DNA of 64,000 nt from Euptelea pleiosperma (taxonomy: Eukaryota; Streptophyta; Magnoliopsida; Ranunculales; Eupteleaceae): positions 14,633,190-14,697,189 of the forward strand of contig CM068553.1 in assembly GCA_035048495.1 (NCBI GenBank), read 5' to 3'. Shown here in pieces: positions 22,740-33,806 of the stretch. Within the stretch, counting starts at the first letter, position 1. The number at the start of each line of letters is the position of its first letter. A program made the position numbers and the translations under genes. The notes under the pieces were generated by a model, which did not search any database, had not been told where the DNA came from, and worked only from the letters and a program-made list of their open reading frames with translations.

Positions 22740-24157
22740 TAATCATATGCCAGTTAATGTTGAAAAGAATACAGATGATCTGAAAATCGATGGATATTCT
22801 TCATCATCGACTAATGACGATGTAAGTACTATATATTTAAAAAATTTATGTTAATATAATTCAATCTAGGCATTCAATTATAAATTTAGTAATAATTTTT
22901 TTATTAAAATATGTGATAAATAATAAAGATAAAATTATAATTATATTTGATGTTCCAGATTGCACATAGCGTGTATTTGTTAAAAGAATAATCAATGATG
23001 AAAATTTTAACATTATAGCTTTTTACAATAGTCATATATGTTAGAGTAGGAGTGATTTTGATCATCCTCATGCAACTGTTAATTAAATAAAGAACAAATT
23101 AAAAAATTATTTAGTTAATAACCAATATCATAATCGAATAGAGATTATAGATAACATGAAATGTGAATATAACATAGAATTTTCATACATCAAAACTTAA
23201 AAAGCTTGAGAGAGCGTAAGAAGACATTCGTGGTTGCATAATAAATACTTAAAAAAACATGAATCATTATTATTATATCAGTATAGGAATAGATTCTAGT
23301 AATGTTTGTAATTTCTTAAAACTAATCAAAGAAAAAATTTTGAATAAGTTTTCATGTATTGATGGATTAAAAAATAGATGTAAAACCTATTTTAGGATTA
23401 GATGGTGCATTCTTAAATAAAAAATATCAATGTATCATGCTTGTGGTGACTTATGTCGATCATAATGGTAGTAATTTTCCATTGACATATACTATAAGTT
23501 AGAGATAAACACACTTGGAATTAGATTTTAGATTGCTTTGAAATAGTCATTAAACATTTTTATTCTTGATTATCTTTTATTTTTTATAAACAAAAAAACT
23601 TATATGGGCTATTGCTAATTATTTTCTTTCACATTACCATTTTTTGTATAAAACGTTTTGAACAAAATTTTAAAAATTGACTTAGACAACATTTTTTTGT
23701 AAATTATTAATAAAAATATCTAAATCATATAATGTAATAGATTGTGAGAATTATTTACACACCAGTAAAAATAAGAATTTAAAAATTCTTTAATAGATTA
23801 TTAATGATAATTAAAAGTTGAACAACTTAACTCGTTGGCAACAACTCATTCTTTTATTCCAATGCATAAGATATTAACATTTAATATCTCATAATCATTT
23901 AATGCATGAATTAAGAATCTACTTTAAATCAATGACAAGATTATTAACTGGAATTAGGTGTAAAATAATAAAAAAAATAAATGAAATACGTATGAAGAAA
24001 AGCCAAAAAATAGACAACACAACTAGTCTTAATTGTTGAGAAAATACTTCATAAAAGATATAGACAATCAAGAACTATGGCATTTTTTTTGCTGTTGATG
24101 ATATGAAATATGAGATTATGGATTGTGTAACAAATAGATGTAAAGTGACTCACATGG
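22740..24157 (+). pseudogene. MULE transposase pseudogene, 5' part
   Basis: Scattered plus-strand frames encode GLDGAFLNKKYQCIMLVV and THLELDFRLL near 23,390-23,540, resembling the MULE transposase start GLDGTFLKxxYxGxLLxAV. They lie upstream of weaker transposase-like segments and the end VDDMKYEIMDCVTNRCKV at about 24,100-24,150. Many stops and frameshifts make it non-functional. The reading resumes after a 2.95-kb insertion at 27,107. Transposases of this class cut and paste Mutator-like elements. Confidence 0.7.
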
Positions 24158-27106
24158 TGTAATACCCCAAACTTTCAACTAAGGATATTATTATAATTTG
24201 ATCTTCATAGGATAATTTTGGCAGTTTGAACTTACTTTCATTCTTAAATATCTTATATTAAGTCATGTGTCAGTTTTGTAAGATTCGAACAATTTTAAAA
24301 AATTTGTTATATTTGGAACTCACTTTTAGGGCTAATTTTCTATTAAAAATAATAAATAATAACTCATAGGAGATTTTTCTGGACACTAGATGATATACTT
24401 GATTTAATAAGATAATAAAAATATTTTTGACTTCGAGCCCCGAAAACGTTTCAAAAATAACTTGCTTACCTTATCTTAGGGTTGAAAACCTATCTCTCGA
24501 ATTCCAGGTCATTCTGATATCATCTTGACATTTTTCTGAGACTTTTAGCATTTTATATATTTTGTGTATTGAAATTATTTCATGTGATTTATATGTGTGT
24601 GACATGTGTCAATACCTTATTATATGAACTTTTAAATTTTATAATATAGTTTATTTGAATTAATAAATGATTGTTGTATATTATTATATAGTATTGGATT
24701 AACATGTATTATATATATTAAATTATTACCTTTTTAAAGAATATGACATAATTGTAATTAATAAGTATTTAAATTATTAATATAAGTAATTATATAAATT
24801 ATTGAGTTATAATTATGGGGTGAGCCCGTAAAGTTAATTTATAAGCCTTTTAGACTTTATAATAATTTTAAATGAGGCCCAATAAATACATATGGGTCTT
24901 GGGTCTATTTTTAACCCATAAGTAACTTAAAATATAAGCTTTTGAGGGTTGAGAAAGTTGCCTATTTGAGAATTACGAATTTCACCTAGAATAGAAACCC
25001 TAAAAATTACTTCCTAAACTTATTTAAGAAAGTCTTAAATATTTCTCTATAAAAAATCTCTCATTCTCTTTTATCTTTCTCTCCCTCTTTTTCCATTGAA
25101 GCACCTCTATTAAAGAACCTTTTCAAGCTTTAGAACACCCTCATCTCACCATAAAAAATAGATTAAAACCTATCATTTAAACCCTCTCATCGACCTCATC
25201 AATATAGTTGGAAATCAACGGCATCGGAGAACTCAAAGAAAACATGGAACTTCTCTTCTACAATTATTTTAAGCTTCACAATACGAATTTACTGTCTATT
25301 TAAGATGTAAGTAACTCATACCGTGCATATCTTCTTTTACATATTTTGTTTTCTCTAAGCATGTTCATTACGGGTAGGAAGTGGTTGAATTATTATTTTG
25401 AATTACTCACATGTGCTTCTATTTCTTTTTATCTGAATATTATATTGTTCATTCCTTACAACCCCCTTTTGTATATTATCTTTGATTTGGAGGGAAGGAA
25501 TGGGGTGAAAACGTGCCGTGACCATGCACTAATGGAAACTACGGATAGTTCTTATTAGTAGATTGGTCATGAGAACACCTTTAGGTGAAAACGTTTTTAG
25601 CCTTAATCCTCATCTCGTTATAGTTATTTTAACATTGATTTACACTATGCTTATCATGTTCGTTAGGGATTTATATGAGAGGAAGTTTATTATTTTTGTC
25701 ATTAAGCAATAAGGGCTAGAAAACCCTGCGGTGAAAGACCCCAAACAATCTGCAGATGAGCCATAAGGCTGTTCCCAGCGAGGAAAGTAGATGGAAACCC
25801 ATTAGTGGTTGAGTTATTGGGATGGGATGTCATCATATTTTTCATATCTTGTAGACTATTCGTTATATATTGATTGTTATGTCTTGCTTATCACATGCCC
25901 TATGCTATCCTTGCTTCTTATAATTATGCTTAGTTAACTTTGTATGTGGGTTAAGCGTGCCATGGGGTTACCCGTTGTACTACCGAGTCCGTCGGACTCA
26001 TGGTGTTTTGTGACATCGCACAAACGAGTTGGGCTTTAACTTGACGGATGACTCTTCATGGAAAGTACCCGACGATGAGATGTACGAGGATGGTAATCAT
26101 GATGAGCCTTTGGAGGCATCGAATGAGTTCTAGTCATTTAAACTCTTTATTGATAAAAACTAGTTATCTTTGATTTTAATTTCAGGCTTGTTCTGGTCTA
26201 TCTTTAGGAACTTGTCCATTTTATCTTATGGATGATGCTTGGTTATTTTATTCGATAAACATAATGATTTGATATTATATTATTTATATGATGATAGTAG
26301 ATTAGTAGTTAATAATAGAAAATTGACCCTTAATGGACTTAGACCGAGTTTTGGACTTGAGAGACTAAAAGCATTAGAAATACCATATATGACAGAACTA
26401 TAATTTATGACCTTTAACATATTTTTGGTAGGATAACTGATAGAATTTATGATTGTCAAAGAATGACTTTCGAAGGTCTATCAGTTAGCTTTCCAGTGAT
26501 ATAAACGATTTTCACAGATTCTTTTTGTATAGAAAGTTATGGCCAAAACACTGACTATAGTACAAACTAGTCTATTCTGAACCCGAGCAAAACAAACATA
26601 GTTTTGGCCATTTATATGACATTTTTGAGCTCTGACCTCAATATGAGAGTTATATCCAACTCAGAGAGCTATCCAACGGGATTTGGAATAGCCAAAGCGG
26701 ACATCGGACGAAGAAATGACGGCCATTTTATTGCAGCACTATCATGTGCATTATAAGGACGGGAAAAATGGGAGAAAAATTTATTTTCTCCGTTTGACCT
26801 AATTTTTGGTTTGGGACTTCCTTATATATAGTGGGTTAATGCCATATAGGTTAAAAATAAAAAATAATTAATTTAATATTTTTTCCATAATTAATTCTAT
26901 AATTTATTTTAGGGTTTAATTACCGAAATTTGTTTAATCACTTAATAAATTGTAGAATTAATTGACTTATTTGAGGATAAATCTTAGTGGTTTAGAGTCA
27001 TACTTGAACCATTATGATGCATTCATAAATTACCCCCAAGTTTGAGTATGAGGTTGACCCATGGATTTTCGGGTCGGATCTGGATGCCCAAATTTGGGGC
27101 GTGACA
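24158..27106 (+). mobile_element. TG...CA element A (solo-LTR-like, 2,949 bp) inside the MULE pseudogene
   Basis: The unit starts TGTAATACCCCAAAC and ends GGGGCGTGACA. It is flanked by catgg on the left and catag on the right, a 5-bp target duplication with one change. It interrupts the transposase reading between KVTH and the SWIM segment NRTCTCGQ. TG...CA ends and a 5-bp duplication fit a solo LTR of a retrotransposon with very long LTRs. It encodes nothing recognisable. It shares its ends, several internal words and a hairpin with element B at 47,079. Confidence 0.68.
25975..26005. repeat. Hairpin motif of element A
   Basis: The stem GAGTCC-GTC-GGACTC (25,985-25,999) is preceded by cgttgtactac and followed by atggt. 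The same order (cgttgtact, hairpin GAGC-TTTC-GCTC, cggt) occurs in element B at 48,037-48,068, so the structure is kept although the stem sequence differs. Confidence 0.6.
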
Positions 27107-27660
27107 CATAGACAACAGAACTTGTACATGTGGACAATAGCAACACACTCTTATTCTATGTCCAAATGTGATAACTATAATTAATAACATGAGATATGAT
27201 GTTTATGAATTTTGTCCTCCTAAACAGTTAGTTGAAAGGTACTGATAAGTTTATGTAACTCATATGAAAAGAATCGCAAACCCATATGAATTGCAAAATT
27301 CTATTGAAAGACCAATTTCAATATTGCCATCATTGACTCGACGTCGTCTTGATAGTCCAAATGTAAATCGACAAAACATCGACATCTAAAAAGTACAACC
27401 ATTATATTATAGTCGTTGTGGTGGTATTGGACATAATCAATCAACTTGTACAAATCTCATTTGATTACAATGTAAAAAAAATAAAGAAAAATAGAGTCAT
27501 CCAAATAAAGGAGAAATGATTAGAGTTTTCATGCCTACTAGGAGTTTAGATCCGTGATTCAAAAAAGATTAAGAATTTCACATGGCGTGATTCGAAAAAA
27601 ACTTTGAAAGGAAAACATCTTCATACCATTTATAATCAAAGAGTGATATTTTAAATTTAT
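27107..27660 (+). pseudogene. MULE transposase pseudogene, 3' part with SWIM zinc finger
   Basis: The frame reading NRTCTCGQ, a stop, QHTLILCPNVITIINNMRYD and VYEFCP matches the SWIM CxC...CxH zinc finger (here the C-P-N/H part is degenerate) and the region after it in MULE transposases. It continues the 5' part at 22,740-24,157. Stops persist downstream. The final Zn-knuckle-like region near 27,400-27,470 reads weakly as HYIIVVVVLDIINQLVQIS. Confidence 0.65.
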
Positions 27661-27848
27661 TAATTATTATTATTTGTTTCATTTGTTAATATCATCAAAT
27701 TTTCCAAAGAAATGATGTATTATGTCTATTAGGAGGGTCATTAATTGGTTTAGTTTTGGATGACCTTGTTCATCTAGGGTAGGATTCCCATCCACGTCTC
27801 ATTTGATAGTGGTGAGAATCTCGTCTCTATGGTCTTGGGATAGATAAT
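27661..27848. other. Short gene-free stretch
   Basis: AT-rich sequence with no reading frame or repeat that I recognise, between the MULE remnant and LTR fragment R1. Confidence 0.4.
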
Positions 27849-27915
27849 TGCAACTAGGATTTTCCCAGTCGTTGATTGGGAAACCCTAATTCAACACATT
27901 TGTAATTATCCAATT
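27849..27915 (+). mobile_element. LTR family R, head fragment R1
   Basis: Sixty-seven bases beginning TGCAACTAGGATTTTCCC and including aaaccctaattcaacacat match the first bases of the R-family LTRs at 31,401, 33,807 and 40,535. It is cut off by the inverted element A' at 27,916. Confidence 0.6.
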
Positions 27916-28590
27916 TGTCACACCCCGGTTCTGGGTACCCAAATTTGACCCGAAAATCTGTAGATCGACTATACCCGAACCTAGAGGTGATCTAGAAATA
28001 TATCATAATGGTCCAAGAGTGACTCTAAACCACTAAAATCCCTCCAGACAAGCCTACTTATGTTACGGTTCATTAAGTAATTAATCAGATTACAATAATG
28101 AAACCAAAGTGCAAATTATGTAATTAATTATGAAAAAATATTAAATTAATTATTTTTTATTTTTAAACCATATGTCATTAACCCACTATGCATAGGGAAG
28201 TCTCACACTAAAAATTAATTCAAACGGAGAAAATAAAATTTCATCCTATTTTTCCCATTCTTAAAGTGTACCAAGACAATGTTACAGTATAACGATTGTC
28301 ATTTCTTCATCCGATGTCTATTTTTGTTATTCCAAAGCCTATTGGATAGCCCTATGAGTTATCCATACTCTCTATGTTGTGGCCATGGCTCAGAAGTGTC
28401 ATCTAAAGGGTCGAAAAAAAGTCAATCCGGTTTGGACTTAAATCGGACTAGTTTGTGTCACACTCAGTATTTTGACCATAACTTTTAACACAAGATGAAT
28501 TTTTGAAATTCGTTTACATCACCAGAAAGCTAATTGATAGGCCTTCGTAAAGTCCTTCTGTGGAGAATGCAAAATATGTCTCGTAAGGTC
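27916..28590 (-). mobile_element. Inverted truncated copy of element A (A')
   Basis: This starts tgtcacaccccggttctggg, the complement of the A-type 3' end. Its sequence follows the reverse complement of about 26,450-27,106: cccaaatttgacccgaaaatc, a segment with ttaacccactatgcatag, and tccgatgtctatttttg. The match fades near 28,590. A and A' form an inverted pair around the MULE 3' fragment. Confidence 0.65.
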
Positions 28591-30091
28591 CAATTGATGG
28601 GTTCTCACAGTTCAATCGATTAGACTTCCCTTAGTCAATTTTATACTTTTTTTTCACATTGACTTGAGTTTGTCCTGTGACTATGTGCGACCATTATATT
28701 TTTATCTATTAAAAATCTATTCCTATGACCACTATGTCACTTATTTTCTTATGCGAGGGACATGATTTTCAACAGATAAGTAACAGTTCCTCAGATGTCT
28801 TATGTCGTCAATCGTCTGATTCTTGCAATCTTTGTCTTTTAGTCTCCTCGTAGTCAATGAAGTATGCATACCACGACATCTTCAAAACTACACTCATGTT
28901 TGTAGGAATGGTCACAATAATGTTTATGTCACACGAAATTTCTACCAAAATTGGAATATGAATTTATTCTTTACAATCTCCCCATTTGGCAATTCCGTGA
29001 CAAAAACATTAATCACATAAGGGTAAGCAAAAAATAAAAAAACATCCCACCTCTTTACACGATTCTCTCACTATCCCACATTCTCTCGGAGATAACAAAC
29101 AGATAATAGGTTTTAGCTTTGATTTGTTTCCTGCATAACCACCAACAATACATACTATGTAATATCATCGATAAAAATAAATAATTAAACTCATGTAGTG
29201 AACAATTGATTGCACATCAAATTGGCATGTATTAGTAGAAAAGGTAGAGAAATTGAAAAAATAAATAAAATTTTTTTCCCCCATAAATTTCTCTCCCCCT
29301 ATCTAATGTATCTCATTGTTTACATCTTTTAATTTTTCTCTACCCATTTCTGTTACGAATTGACATAGGTATAGAAATAAAAGCTGATAACTAGCATGCA
29401 TTGAATATAGAACTGAAGTACAATTGCAATAGATAACAAGAATGGTTTAAATTATTGGTGAAACCATCAAATTAGTAATAAATCTTTTTCAAGTGAATTT
29501 TAAATATTCGAATCATTTTTAAAAAAATTTACAACTCACAGAACTCAAATCAGATCAATCCGAATTAAGTCGAATAAAAAGTTCAAATTTAAAGTATCCT
29601 AAATTACACAAAAAATCAAGTTAAATGCAATGCATATTGAGTTGCAATGTGATAAGCACTAATAAATATCAAACCAATGATTATAGACTTAACTACTCAA
29701 TTTAATCTAGAATAGTTCTAATGCAGTCAATCTAGGCCATTCATTAGAGCCAATCAGTCAAATTAGTTCACTTTAGTTGAATTTTCAATTTCTTTCACTT
29801 GGGTGTACCGTGATCTGACTTTCCACTTTCTAGGGTACAAAACAGATGTTAGTAAGATTCTAAATACTTACTCAGAATTTGGAGGTATCTTGTATCCAAT
29901 CATGAAATCCTCATTAGAGTTAATAGGTTCTCACTAAACTCTCTATTCACAAGTGTCTTTGCTAATGTGATTTCACACTGCTTTTGTCGCAAAACTGACT
30001 ATTTTTTACTCACTTGTTTTATCAAAATTTCATTTTTTAAGTTCTCATCTTTTGACACTTAGTCGGTATGGTAGCTTTCACACTTAGTCGA
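28591..30091. other. AT-rich intergenic sequence without genes
   Basis: No coding sequence, RNA gene or clear repeat border is visible. Short frames of 60-70 codons occur, but none has a recognisable motif. The stretch separates the A' copy from LTR R2. Confidence 0.45.
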
Positions 30092-31400
30092 TGAAATTAG
30101 GATTTTTCCATGCCGTTGTGTACGGAGACCCTAAATTTTAATAATATTTATATTTTGATCCGATTTGGTTCACTTAATTTGCAAAAATGCAAACTTGCAC
30201 AGTGGCTCATGTCGGATATCGTCAGCACTTTGGGTTAGGGCAAATAATTAAACAATTTAACATAAATTTGCTTAGAATACAATGGAAGGGTGAGAGTGGT
30301 GAATAATGATCGAGAATTAAAACATTTTTTTTGGAGATAAAAGTTATCAACACTAATTAAAATAAAATGTGACAAATCAAATAACAAGATTCAAAAAAAT
30401 TAACAAACTTTATTAATCACTGTTCAAAGATAACTTGCATTTAACAATTTTAACTATTGAAATAAAACTAATTCTAGAAAGCATCAATTAGAGAGAGAGG
30501 GATGTGTAGATAGAGAAAATAGGAAAAATAGAAAGAGAAACAAAAATTAAGAGAGAGAAATATAGGTTCTATAGAGAGAAATGGGTTTTGAGAGAGAGGA
30601 ATAGAAAATAAGAGAGATCTAGAGAGAGAAACAAATAGAGCAATATCCTAGAGAGAGAAAAAATAGAGAGAAATATAGAAGTAGAGAGAAAGTGAGATTT
30701 TAGAAAGAGAAATAATGACAAACTAGAGAGAGAAACCTTACCTAGAGTGAAAGTGCCGCAAGGGTGTTGCGACAATATACCCGGAGTGAATGTGAGGTAC
30801 GCAGCCCGGTTGTGATGAAGGACAACAACCGGAGTTGTTGTTGGTGGAGATGTTGCCAGTGTGCAAGGAGAGATGATGGTCAAGGCATCCTGATGGAGTG
30901 AAGCCTATCACACAACACTAGCAGGTGAAGCATGGTTGTAGTTCGACAAATAGAAGTGGAGAAGAACACCGGTAATGCGACTGGAGGGCCAAATGGTGTT
31001 GACCACGGCCAGTAAGTGATGAAGATCAACTTGCAGGTCGTAAGTGAGTGTGGGTTGCAGGGGTAGCAACTACACTGCGTGTGGAGGGGCTGCGACACGT
31101 GCTGGAGACTAGCAGGAGGTAAAAGAGGAGGTTGAGTAGTGAATCTGCAAATTTCCAGCGTAATTGTTGCACGGTTTGGATAGGAGGCACGCTGCGTTGG
31201 AGGTTGGCGTGAGGAGAGAATTTGCCTGAGAAATCAGGCCGGAGTTGCAGGGGGTGCACAGTGCGTGCCAGATGCAGGTGGAAAAGTGTTGTAGGGTGCA
31301 TTAGTGGTGATGGACTGCGGCTAGGCAACAAGGTGAGGAAGAGAAGGGTAGTTGTTGCTGCAAGGTGAGATCAATGGTGGAGCAAGGGGAAGTGGGCGAT
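30092..31400 (+). mobile_element. LTR family R, truncated copy R2
   Basis: This starts TGAAATTAGGATTTTTCC. The R landmarks follow in order: aaaccctaa-like word, gcacagtgg, tcggat, a GA-rich tract (30,490-30,735) and a GC-richer part with ccggagttg words. It ends where copy R3 begins. It is non-coding despite several long antisense frames of biased composition. Confidence 0.55.
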
Positions 31401-33543
31401 TGAAACTAGGGTTTTTCAGCGTCGTTGGTTACGTAAACCCTAGAATCAACATATTTGTAATTATCCGAGATTTATCCTGCAAAATTTAGACTTCTTGTAT
31501 AAGGATTTGTGTCGGATGTCGATCCGCACTTGGGTTTAGTTAGTGCAATCAAGAATAGAAAATGACGGATTTTGCTGAGAAAATATCGGAGAGGTGAGAA
31601 TGGTGGAGAAATCATGGTTTTAAAACATTCTTCGAGATTGAGAGATTCATTATAACTATTCAGCAATAAAAAATAAAATAAAAAAATAATAATTAATCTA
31701 TAAAATTACGAAAACAAACTCCATTCATTAATTAAAATTTTCCAATAGCAACAAAAGAAATTACATTGTAATGAAATAACTAGAAAGCAATATTTGGAGA
31801 GAGAAGCTAATAGAGAGAGAAGTCTATCTAAGAGAGAGAAGGTTTGGGAAACTAACCTTACGACTAACTCGGTGAGTGGTTCGTCCCGGGTGTGGTCGGC
31901 CAAGAATGAGTTGGCCAAGTGATTGGATGCATGCTGCCATGGAGGAGGAGTATGTGAGTCGAGTGGGGTGATTGTGCACTGTGGTGGTAGGCCAAGAAGT
32001 GGCTAGAGTAGGTAACGATTGCTACAAGGTGCAGCAGCAACGTGATGGAGATGGTGGCAGTTGAAGGAGGATGATGGTGGTAGTTGAAAGAGAATGGTGA
32101 ACAGCAAGGTCACCGGCATTTCTTGGATGGAGCACGGACTAGAAAGGGAACGCTGCTGGTCCGTGTAGGTGAGATCAGGTGGTGGCGCACTGGTGTAGGA
32201 AAACGATGGTGAATGGGCGGCTTGGTGATGGGCGATGATGGTGAGCCGGACAGCAATGGAAGAAGACCCCATCGTCTGGAGTTGCAGGTTCACTCCAACA
32301 ACCATTGGAGATTTAAGGAGAGGGCGGCTTGTGGAGTTGTTGTTGATAGGTGGAAGCGCACCAGCAACAGCAACGGTGGTGTTACTTGCTGGTTTCAGCG
32401 GTAAAGGGAGAGATAATGAAGTAGGCAACGGCTCTCCTCTTCTCCTCCTTTCTGATCTTTTTGTTTTTCTTCTTTTTTTTCTTTTTCCTCCTCTCTCTTA
32501 ACTCTTGTAAGAGAAAGGACGGTTGGTATTGGAGAAGAGAGGGGAGCAGGACAATTTTGGGAATGAGAAGAGAGAATGATGGATCGTGAATGGGGAAGAG
32601 AAGATGTGGTAGCAGTAAGGGGCGTTGAAGAGAGGGAGGTATATGGGGCGGTAATGAGAGAGAGCTCTCTTAAAGTAGCCGTTAGCTACTTATAGTCTAG
32701 GGTTTGCACATGGGAACGTCCCAGCCCTTTGATCCTCTCCTCCCATCCAAGCCATCCAATACTAGCATATTTAAAGCACTCTCCAAATATTCCTTTTGTT
32801 TCTAAAACCATACTTTCCCCTTTTAAAAAGATTTCACCCTTTAAAAAAAAATAGTTTTGGAAAATATATCTTTAAACCCCTTTCACCTATTTTTATTATA
32901 GGAAATTTCATCTTGTATTTTCCACAGAATAATCCCATGTGGACCAACGTCCAGCAATATTTCAATGCTCTGCCAATATTTCCACAACTACCCCCATTCT
33001 CAATATAGTGGACCCCTTAAAAAAATTACCCTTTTCTTTTATAAATGCTCTATTTTTCTCTTAAAAATCATTTAAATTATTTCCACTTTGAAATAGTTTC
33101 TTTTTGTAAAAAGAAGTACTTGTGAAGAAATAGTTTCCTTTTTAGGTGAAGCTGAGATATGGGCTCGTATTTTACTTTGTCTATACGGGCCCATATGCTC
33201 AATTATATGACTTGGCTGTGGGTAATGGGCCCGTATTTTACTTTGTCTATGGCCCATATAATTGAGCATGGAGTGATGAGGGCCATTAGATTCTAAGATG
33301 GGGGATGGATGATCAGGTGATGGAAATTGGCCAAGATAGGCTGTAGGATTGAATGATTGAGGGAGGGGAGATCGGTTGGTGAGCGGATGATTGGGCGGAT
33401 AATCTGAATTATCAGATGGTCGGATGGATGATCGTATGGCTCAAATAATGATGATGAGGGTGGTGAGCGAAGGATGACCGTAGGATGTGGAACTCATGGT
33501 TTTAGAGAAAAGAGAGAGAAAATATTACAAAATAAAGGAGAAA

Positions 33544-33616
33544 TGCTAGCAGAGGGTCTTGAACCTTGGTCTTTGACTTGGTCTTCTGCATGCTTTACCA
33601 ACTGAGCAAGTCCTCA
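33544..33616 (-). repeat. tRNA-like module inside LTR R3
   Basis: The minus strand holds an A-box-like TTGCTCAGTTGGTAAAGC (33,609-33,592) and a B-box-like GGTTCAAGACC (33,565-33,555) at tRNA-like spacing. The acceptor and anticodon stems do not pair well, so it is not a functional tRNA gene. Related modules lie in R4 (about 35,955-36,025) and R5 (about 42,690-42,755, with T-arm AGGG-TTCCAGA-CCCT). Confidence 0.5.
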
Positions 33617-33806
33617 TCTTATGTTAGTTGATAAGCTTTAATCTCCTCAGTCTCTTCTTTGAGCGCTTATATCTCTTTTTCTCATGGTCGTCTCTCGACT
33701 TTTTCGATCATCTAGCTCTTCCCGTCTTTGGCCTACATCTTGTCTAAGTCCACTGGCTTTTTATGCTTGGATCACTGGCTCCAGAGGTTGATTGTGGGCC
33801 AGCATT

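Noticed and set aside
30569..31331. Several 70-104 codon minus-strand frames
   Set aside because: They fall in GA-rich LTR R2 sequence and read as S/L/F- or P/T-rich filler without motifs.
33544..33616. A functional tRNA gene
   Set aside because: A- and B-box words are present, but the acceptor and anticodon stems do not form, and the same module recurs inside repeats.
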